A model generated the notes under the pieces. It worked only from the letters and a program-made list of their open reading frames with translations, was not told the origin of the DNA and searched no databases. From contig CALBSF010000321.1 of the NCBI GenBank assembly GCA_937927795.1, forward strand, positions 1 to 5,644: a stretch of 5,644 nucleotides of DNA, given 5' to 3'. The stretch comes from an uncultured Rickettsiales bacterium (GTDB lineage Bacteria > Pseudomonadota > Alphaproteobacteria > Rickettsiales > UBA1997). Positions 5,602-5,644 of the stretch are shown here, one piece after another (positions within the stretch are counted from its first letter, which is position 1; each line of letters opens with the position of its first letter). Both the position numbers and the translations under genes were made by a program.

Positions 5602-5644
5602 TTATATAACCTCTGGTGCCATCTTAAACCAATCACCCTCACCC
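5602..5644 (-). CDS. Possible 3' end of an upstream minus-strand gene (window edge)
   Basis: Reading in from the window edge on the minus strand, 13 codons (GEGDWFKMAPEVI) end in TAA at 5602-5604. The direction agrees with the fabZ cluster, and 116 bp separate it from fabZ. The peptide is too short to identify and I do not recognise it as the end of LpxD or BamA, the usual upstream neighbours. A plus-strand frame from an ATG at 5575 is also open to the edge, so the coding strand is uncertain. Confidence 0.3.
   Translation of the reverse strand, partial: GEGDWFKMAPEVI

Overview
The window looks like a low-GC alphaproteobacterium, most likely Rickettsiales-like. Three things point that way: the AT-rich sequence, an alphaproteobacterial ComEC whose C-terminal domain carries cysteines but no metallo-beta-lactamase motif, and an intergenic palindrome of the sort common in Rickettsiales genomes. 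The fabZ-lpxA pair shows a Gram-negative cell that makes lipid A. The taxonomic call is an inference from family resemblance; no search was run.

Layout. Positions 1-741 (+) hold the 3' part of a gene cut by the window edge, encoding a protein with a zincin-type HEMAH motif and no recognised family. It converges on comEC (822-3191, -), a DNA-uptake channel protein. An 80-bp gap between them holds a hairpin motif resembling part of a type I-F CRISPR repeat and an extended -10 sequence on the minus strand. Positions 3192-3506 are non-coding and rich in repeats: a 32-bp-arm inverted repeat, three degenerate ~27-bp tandem units and a 12-bp direct repeat. Then come dnaQ (3507-4202), lpxA (4216-5013) and fabZ (5024-5485), all on the minus strand. 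The last 159 bp hold a candidate fabZ promoter and what may be the last codons of another minus-strand gene.

How the genes work together. fabZ, lpxA and dnaQ are separated by 10 and 13 bp, so they are probably one transcript read fabZ to lpxA to dnaQ. FabZ dehydrates 3-hydroxyacyl-ACP for fatty acid elongation, while LpxA uses 3-hydroxyacyl-ACP for the first step of lipid A, so the pair sits at the branch between phospholipid and LPS synthesis. DnaQ, the proofreading subunit of DNA polymerase III, is an unrelated passenger here. comEC lies 315 bp further on in the same direction and is probably transcribed separately.

No complete new system is visible. The points most worth following are the abrupt codon-usage break inside the metallopeptidase-like gene, the lysine-rich cysteine-flanked insert in ComEC, and the layered repeats at 3274-3494.
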